Shown: positions 58,801 to 64,000 of the stretch, piece after piece
How the letters are laid out: every line of letters starts with the position of its first letter
Numbering within the stretch: position 1 is the stretch's first letter
Source: Mrakia gelida
Taxonomy: Eukaryota > Basidiomycota > Tremellomycetes > Cystofilobasidiales > Mrakiaceae
NCBI GenBank assembly: GCA_024345305.1
Contig: BRON01000003.1
Coordinates: forward strand, 434,001-498,000
Reading direction: 5' to 3'
DNA: 64,000 nucleotides
Notes under the pieces: model-generated
Seen by the model: only the letters and a program-made list of their open reading frames with translations
What the model was told of the DNA's origin: nothing
Database searches by the model: none
Made by a program: the position numbers and the translations under genes

Positions 58801-59247
58801 TCCGCTCGTCGGCAGCCTCGCGTACCCTCCACTTCCACCACCTTCTGAGGGATGATAAACATGAGATGAGGGAACGTACCTGAGCAACTCTGATGAAGGT
58901 CTGGCCTTCGGGGCAGGCTACTCGAGCAGGCGCATAGCCCGTCAACACTCCGTCGTTCGCATCGTCGTCGCCGAAGCCAAAGAGACGCTTCTGGATACCA
59001 CCAGTGGCAGCTCCTTGCTGCTCGAGGTCCTGAAGGAAGACGAGGACCTCAGCCTTGATGATCTCTGGGTCGACCTGGTCTCCTGGGCTTCGAGCGAAAA
59101 GCTGGGTAGCGATGGTGGAGGCGAGCTCGCGGCGTTGAGTGTCCGTCAACCTTTTGATGTCGGAGCGAGTCGAAGGGAGGAGAGCAGAGGGAGCTGCGAG
59201 AACGGACGCCGCTGGGAGGAGAGAGAAGAGAAGAGGAAGGAGACGCA
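55870..59247 (-). CDS. PLB1: Phospholipase B / lysophospholipase, secreted, probably GPI-anchored
   Basis: About twelve exons, around 640 residues. The start ATG (59247) opens a signal peptide (RLLPLLFSLLPAASVLAAP). After an ~85-residue pro-like segment come the PLB landmarks: LAFSGGGYRAQISGG (nucleophile serine in G-x-S-G-G), LSGGSWLVGSYM, WEFTYDSFGSWGF, SEIITLVDAGETNQNIPFEPL (written in part: VDAGETNQNIPFEPL, catalytic aspartate) and HPVFFGCASD. A Cys-rich module (CLACALADR...CRDCFGKWCW) and a Ser/Thr stretch precede a hydrophobic C-terminus (FVAAWGVGAVGLVIGAAF), consistent with a GPI signal. Many N-x-[ST] sites occur. The enzyme removes acyl chains from phospholipids outside the cell. Confidence 0.9.
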
Positions 59248-59808
59248 TGGCTGGCGGGAGGGAAGGAAGGAAGGAAGGTGATCGTTGGGAGGGAAAACAC
59301 GAAAGGTTTCGAGTGCGTCGGCTTGGACATTCTGACGGACGGCTGCCGTGTCGGTGATGACGATTTTTATTACCTCGAAGCTTGCTGAGACGCGTGTGGA
59401 GAGTCAACGGCGGCCATTTCTATATCCTCTCGCATCTGCAGCAGAAGGGGAGGGAAGGAGAGAGAATCGAAAACGAGAGAGCCCAGAAAGCTCGGAAGGA
59501 GCAAAGAGAGGAGTCGACAGAGTCGACGCTGAGTTCAGCCCTCCTTCAACATTGATTTTTGATTCCGAAATCACAGCACGAAGTCTTTCTGCCTTGCTGT
59601 TCTCGAGAGAGCAATTTTTTGGCCGCCTCAAACTTCCGCAAGAGAGGTGACTGACGACGGACGGAGGCTGAATTGAGGGCGAGCTCAACTCGACGAGAGA
59701 CCACGAGGGATCGCTCTCCCTTCTCTCCTTCTCCCTCCCCAGTTCCCTCCTTTTATCCTTTTCTCCTACTAGACCTCCCCCCCCCCCCCCCCCTCTTCCC
59801 ATCTCTCC
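59248..59808. promoter_or_regulatory. Divergent promoter, PLB1 / arrestin-like gene
   Basis: The 561 bp between opposite start codons include repeated 'gaagga' words next to PLB1 and a 17-base C tract just before the arrestin start. No coding exon is supported. Confidence 0.4.
59777..59793 (+). repeat. (C)17 homopolymer tract
   Basis: Seventeen consecutive C lie 15 bp before the ATG at 59809, inside a pyrimidine-rich leader. It is the longest homopolymer in the window. Confidence 0.95.
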
Positions 59809-62002
59809 ATGACTCCCTGGACAGCAGCCACGACTGCTTCCTCGCATCCTCTCACTCACACCCGACTCGCCATTCGACTGAACCCGTCCAGAGGAGATCC
59901 AGCTCGACCCTTCTCTCCTGGCGACACCCTCTCAGGGGAGATCTCGCTCATCGTCGACAACGAGGAGGGAGTCAAGGACGTCAAGCACAAGCTCAGCGTA
60001 GCTTCAGTTGGGGTTCGTGTCTTCTGGGAAGCAAGTGAGTAGGACTGTTTTCCTTCTCTCCTTCTCGAGGGACAGCCTCCGTCTTCCCTCTTGCTCTCGT
60101 TCGACAAGACGACTGAAGCCGAGAGAAGACTTTCACGTCCTCCTCCTACGAGAAGCGCAAGTAGATCCTCTACTTCGCTGTACCACTGGAGGTCTGAGGA
60201 GGGAAAGATGTGAGCGAGATGGAAAGAAGGGAGGACGCTCCCTTCGATGCCGTCAGCTCTCCTCCCATCTCCTCGAGTCTTCTCTCGAGCGAGAGCGAGA
60301 ACTCGTCCTGCTCCTTCTCTCCGGCCATGCGACAGGCTTGAAGGTGCTGTTGGAGCAGGAGGCGACGACAGGCAGCTCTCCTTCTGCACTCCTTCGTCTT
60401 CCCTCCACGTTGAGCTCGACGTTTCCCCGAGTCGCTCCGTCCTGACCTCGGTCTCTTCTTCTCTCGTTTTCATCAGGATCCCTCACCGAGCCCATCGCCT
60501 CTCAAGAATACTACCGTGGAGGCTCAGTCTTCGTTCCTCTCACATCTGGACAGGAGGACGTCCTGTTGATGCCCGGACTCCAGGGAGGAGATTCGGTCGA
60601 GTCAAGTTGGTCGTTTGAGGTCAGTTTCACCGCGTCCTTCTCTCTCGCCTTCAGACCTTCAAGCTGACCTTATTCTTCCCTCAGATCACATTGCCAGAGA
60701 AGTCAAGTATCGAGGAATCACACAACTCGTCGTCCAAGGGGAAGTCAGCTGGTCCTCAACATCTCTCGACTGGCCCTCCTCCATCTTTCGTCGGACAAGC
60801 TTTCTCCATCGAACACATCGTCGAGGCAGCCGTCGTCTTTGCCGATGGAGTCGCGTCTACGGAGGTCGACGAGCGAGGACACAGGGTCGCTGGAGAGCTC
60901 GAGCTCGTCGAGCGAAGCGTCTTCCCGTTCCGACCAGACGGAGAGAAGGTCCTCGTTTCGAACGAGTTCCAGAGTCAGGACTGGAAGAAGGAGTTCGACG
61001 TCACTGGAGCTGAGGGAAGGTCGTTGGGCTCGTTGAGTGTTTCGGTGAGTCTTGTAGAACAGCTCATCGTCGTGTTCGCTCTGATGTTGAGCTCGAAGCT
61101 GACCTTCGCTTCCCTTCTTTCTCGATTCGCGTCCCAGGTTCACCCACCTCCTCTCCCCATCCCAGCCTCTCTCCCATCAATCCCCCTCGACATCAAACTC
61201 CATCTCTCGCCTCCCTCCAAGGTCGAGAAGAAGGAGAAGAAGGGACTCTTCAGTGGACTCGGAAAGGGAAAGGAGAAGAAGGAGGAGGAGGCTCAGGCTG
61301 CTTCGCTCTCTGGTCAAGACGCCTTCGTCGTCGAGTCCGTCACCGTCAAGATCGTCGTCGCCACCACTGGAGAGCCCGATGTACGTTTTTTCCTAACGGA
61401 AGCTCTTAATCGTATCGATCCAGGGCTGATCTCGGCTTTCACTCTTTCTCAGATCACTCTCTCCGAGCTCTCAACCCTCAACATCTCCTTCAACCATCCC
61501 ACTCTTTCATCGCCTCAAGGTCTGACGACCGAAGTCCACCTCGATCTCGCCTCAAGTGCTCCCTCAAACTTGGACTCAACGCTCGGATCGTTCATCCTTC
61601 CTAACGCGTCTCGACAGGTTCGTTTCGTTCGCACGCGTCTCTTCGTCCTCCTCGATCAATCCTGACGACGTCTTCCTTCTCCTCTCCGTTGTCTTTCCTC
61701 AGTTCTTCTTCTCCCTCTCCCTTAAACTCTCCTCCCCGGCCAATCCACTCATCCATCCCATCGTCACCAGTCTCGCCCTTCCCTTCATCGGCGCTCCCTA
61801 CGCGTCCAACATCTCGTCCTCAGGAGCCGGAGGACCTCCAGGTTTCGACGACCCTCCTCCTCCAGCCGGAGATCCTCCCTCCTTCGGAGATCAAGGAGAG
61901 CCTCCTGCGTTTGGTGTACCCTCGGGCGAGCCTCCTGCGTTCGTTTCTGGACAGACGACGCCCGCTGGACCTTCGTCTGGAGGACCCCCCGGCTACCACT
62001 AG
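59809..62002 (+). CDS. Arrestin-related protein with C-terminal PPxY motif
   Basis: Exons 59809-60034, 60477-60619, 60685-61044, 61138-61380, 61453-61617 and 61703-62002 sum to 1437 nt, 478 residues. The N-terminus (RPFSPGDTLSGEISLIVDN) is the typical arrestin first strand block; VFFP-like strands (YRGGSVFVPL, WSFEITLPE, PPSFVGQAFSIEHIVEAAV) follow. A Lys-rich insert (KKEKKGLFSGLGKGKEKKEEE) precedes the second sandwich. The tail repeats PPSFGD, PPAFGV, PPAFVS and ends in GPPGYH, a PPxY motif. Fungal arrestins use PPxY to recruit the Rsp5 ubiquitin ligase to membrane transporters. The cargo is unknown. The first intron is 442 nt, the longest seen here. Confidence 0.82.
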
Positions 62003-62613
62003 TTTAGTCTTGTGTAGAGATTGGATCGGGATTGCCTTTATGACTCGCTGAAGTTCGTCCTTATGATACAGCTATCGCCCTCTAACGCTTCGCTTGACTC
62101 GAAAAGACACCGACTCGAAGACGACGCGACCCGCGATCTTCTTCCCTCCTCCTCCCTCATCTTCTCTCCCTTTCATCCCCTCGCCTTATCTCATCGGCGA
62201 ACATCTTCTGAAGTGTATCAAAAGCAAGCGAGCGAGCGGAATAACTCTCAACGGGGCTCAAACAAACCTGGCCCAACCCCGTTTCGTTTCGAGTCGAGCT
62301 TCCCTTTGATCCCCCTTCGCTCGCTCGCTCATCATCATCCTCCCGTTCCGCAACCACACTTCAGCATCGCCTCTCGCTTCGAAGGAATGGTTTTGGATCA
62401 AGGGCGCGACACCGTTGAATGAAAACGCACAAAAACATTCCACGAGGTCGAGAAGAGAGATGACCATCAACTACATCAGTCCTCTAAACAATCCCAAACT
62501 CCTTCCCTCACTCAACTCAACCTCGATCCCTTCCCTCCCCTAAACCCCTACCCTACCCCAAGCTACCTACCCTCAACCTCACCCACCTGACGACTAAAAG
62601 ACAAACAACTACG
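62003..62613. other. Intergenic region, nothing seen
   Basis: The stretch holds the arrestin 3' flank and the leader of the gene at 62614, which is pyrimidine-rich with repeated 'ctaccct'. Open frames on both strands lack support. Confidence 0.35.
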
Positions 62614-63003
62614 ATGCTCTCCTACAACGCCACGCCCTTCTGCCCCTCCTCCTCCTACTCTCGCTCGTCCGCGTCGACTTCCTCCTCGTCGTCGTCGGAC
62701 CTCAACGAACTCTCCCCTCCTTCCCCAACGGGATCCAACTCCTCCCTCCCCTCCACCACCTCCTCGGACTCCACCTCCATCACCAACCCCCCAAAAGCGA
62801 ACAAGAAACCCCTCATCAAGTTCCTTCAAGTTCGAACCCATCGAAGGGTGTCGTCGATGGACTCCTCGGCCTCGACTTCGCCCACGAGCTCGTCCTTCGC
62901 CATCGGGGTTCAGGACCTTCCGTCGAGGGTGGTGGAGAGGGAGGACGAGGACGAGGGAATGGATGGATACTGGTCTGAGATCTGTAGGGAGGTGGGAATT
63001 TGA
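62614..63003 (+). CDS. Intronless serine-rich uncharacterised protein, 129 residues
   Basis: A single open frame from MLSYNATPFC to EICREVGI. The first 60 residues are mostly Ser/Pro/Thr. A conserved-looking core follows: KKPLIKFLQVRTHRR with a nearby SSMDSS, a plausible basophilic kinase target. The end is acidic (VEREDEDEGMDGYWSEIC). It has good upstream pyrimidine context like other starts here. No family is recognised. Confidence 0.55.
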   Translation: MLSYNATPFCPSSSYSRSSASTSSSSSSDLNELSPPSPTGSNSSLPSTTSSDSTSITNPPKANKKPLIKFLQVRTHRRVSSMDSSASTSPTSSSFAIGVQDLPSRVVEREDEDEGMDGYWSEICREVGI

Positions 63004-63251
63004 GCTTTGGGTTGGGTGGGTGGGTTGGTGTGTCGAACTGGTTTCGATGGACGACGGCGGTGTTTTGTTGTACGACGACGACGACGAGGTTCGATTGGTT
63101 TGGTTTAGCTCGATTTTTAGCGATGATTTCACTCTGCCGAACAAAAGAACCCAATCGATCGAGCCAAGAAAGCAGAGGAGTCAGCGGTGCGAGAGTGAAC
63201 GCAAAACAAAGACGCGCTCGACGCGACCACTCACCCTCCCTCTCTTCTCCA

Positions 63252-64000
63252 TCACGGCTCCTCCTTCTTCCTCGACGTTTCCTTCGCTTCCAGAACTCCA
63301 CTCCTCTGCAAGAAGCCTCTAACCCCAGCTCCCCATTCCCCTTTAGCCATCCAAGCATCGTCGTGACTCTTGGCCTTGATGGACATCCATTCCCGTCTTC
63401 CCGATCTCCTCCCTTTCCCTCTCGTCCTCCCTCCATCCTGACCCACTCCGTCATCTCCCCTAGCTCGCTCCTCGACCCCACCACCCGCCTCATACATCCT
63501 CCTAACCAACTCAGGCCTAACCAACCCATCCTTCTCCCCCGAAACGAACAACACGTCCGTCTCGTCCAACGCGCTTCCACCCCCCTTCTTTCTTTCCTTC
63601 AACGCCCCCAGCGCATCCCACTTGTCCAGCACGAACCCAGTGAGATAGTGATACGGCAGCCACCTGCTCGGGTACAAGCTCTCCGTGATCATGATGGGGA
63701 CGGAGGGGAAAGGGTTCTCCAAAACCAACGCGTCAACCAACCTCCTCCCTTCGTTCCCCTCGCTCGAGGGAGGGAGTGAGCCGAGAAGGACGCAAGCAGC
63801 TGCTCCACCGAGGGAGTGTCCGTAGAGCACGATCTTGGAGTCGGGGTAGGTGGTTCGAGCGTAGGTGAGGACGGCGAGGTAGTCGCGTAGGAGGGCTCGT
63901 TGAGAGGGCGCGGAGGGGGTGGACAGGTAGTAGGATCGAGGAGGGATGGTGAGGAGGACGGTGCTTGGGTTGGGATGGGAGAAGGGAGAGTGTCTGGTCG
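63252..64000 (-). CDS. Alpha/beta hydrolase, Bem46/ABHD13-like, C-terminal part (cut by window end)
   Basis: The reading frame is open from base 64000 down to the stop at 63252-63254, about 248 codons. The nucleophile elbow is clear: KIVLYGHSLGGAAA. Upstream, STVLLTIPPRSYYLST and LLRDYLAVLTYARTTYPDS fit the strand and helix before the elbow. Later DALVLENPF, VLFVSGEKDGLVRPELVRR (the loop with the acid residue) and KAKSHDDAWM (candidate catalytic His) complete the triad order. The loop before the His is long and Arg/Gly-rich. Bem46-type proteins are membrane-associated; the N-terminus is outside the window. The substrate is unknown. Confidence 0.75.
   Translation of the reverse strand, partial: TRHSPFSHPNPSTVLLTIPPRSYYLSTPSAPSQRALLRDYLAVLTYARTTYPDSKIVLYGHSLGGAAACVLLGSLPPSSEGNEGRRLVDALVLENPFPSVPIMITESLYPSRWLPYHYLTGFVLDKWDALGALKERKKGGGSALDETDVLFVSGEKDGLVRPELVRRMYEAGGGVEERARGDDGVGQDGGRTRGKGRRSGRREWMSIKAKSHDDAWMAKGEWGAGVRGFLQRSGVLEAKETSRKKEEP

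Noticed and set aside
62816..63580. 254-codon minus-strand frame
   Set aside because: It runs through the 3' flank between two convergent genes and antisense to the Ser-rich gene; no recognisable motif.

Overview
The window is nuclear DNA of a basidiomycete fungus, most likely a red yeast or relative of the Pucciniomycotina (Rhodotorula / Rhodosporidium / Sporobolomyces type). This is inferred from gene content and gene style. The DNA is GC- and pyrimidine-rich, genes are dense, and most carry many short introns (about 55-180 nt) with GTGAGT, GTTCGT or GTACGT donors, a CTGAC branch site and a CAG acceptor. There are several micro-exons (4, 7, 11, 12, 14 and 16 nt). I saw no rRNA, convincing tRNA, CRISPR array or transposon. 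Exon borders were read by eye; most models were checked by summing exon lengths to a multiple of three.

Region 1-15 kb: the 3' part of a glycerol-3-phosphate acyltransferase (SCT1-like), an unknown 292-aa protein, a divergent pair made of a mitochondrially targeted protein with a LEA-like repeat tail and tafazzin (TAZ1), a Cid1-type nucleotidyltransferase, and a second divergent pair of mitochondrial ribosomal protein uL11m and the Gdt1 ion transporter.

Region 15-27 kb: a 19-exon Zn2Cys6 transcription factor and RXT3 (Rpd3L histone deacetylase subunit) on the minus strand, then acireductone dioxygenase ADI1 diverging from RXT3.

Region 27-43 kb: a second Zn2Cys6 factor with an expanded zinc-cluster loop, a seven-helix orphan membrane protein, an atypical bZIP factor, a secreted six-hairpin (GH105-like) glycosidase with a C-terminal membrane tail, and a serine-rich unknown.

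Region 43-64 kb: DPH5 (diphthamide synthesis), two tandem small membrane-protein paralogues each followed by a likely 3'-UTR intron, the bc1 chaperone CBP3, a divergent pair of SPB4 helicase and ADE17 (IMP synthesis), a secreted phospholipase B, an arrestin-like adaptor with a PPxY motif, an intronless serine-rich protein, and the C-terminal part of an alpha/beta hydrolase cut by the window end.

The genes do not form a pathway cluster, but mitochondrial biology recurs (tafazzin, the LEA-like protein, uL11m, CBP3 and perhaps the small membrane paralogues). The most striking unexplained sequence signal is the 8-bp palindrome GACGCGTC, which recurs roughly thirty times, mostly in introns and gene flanks.
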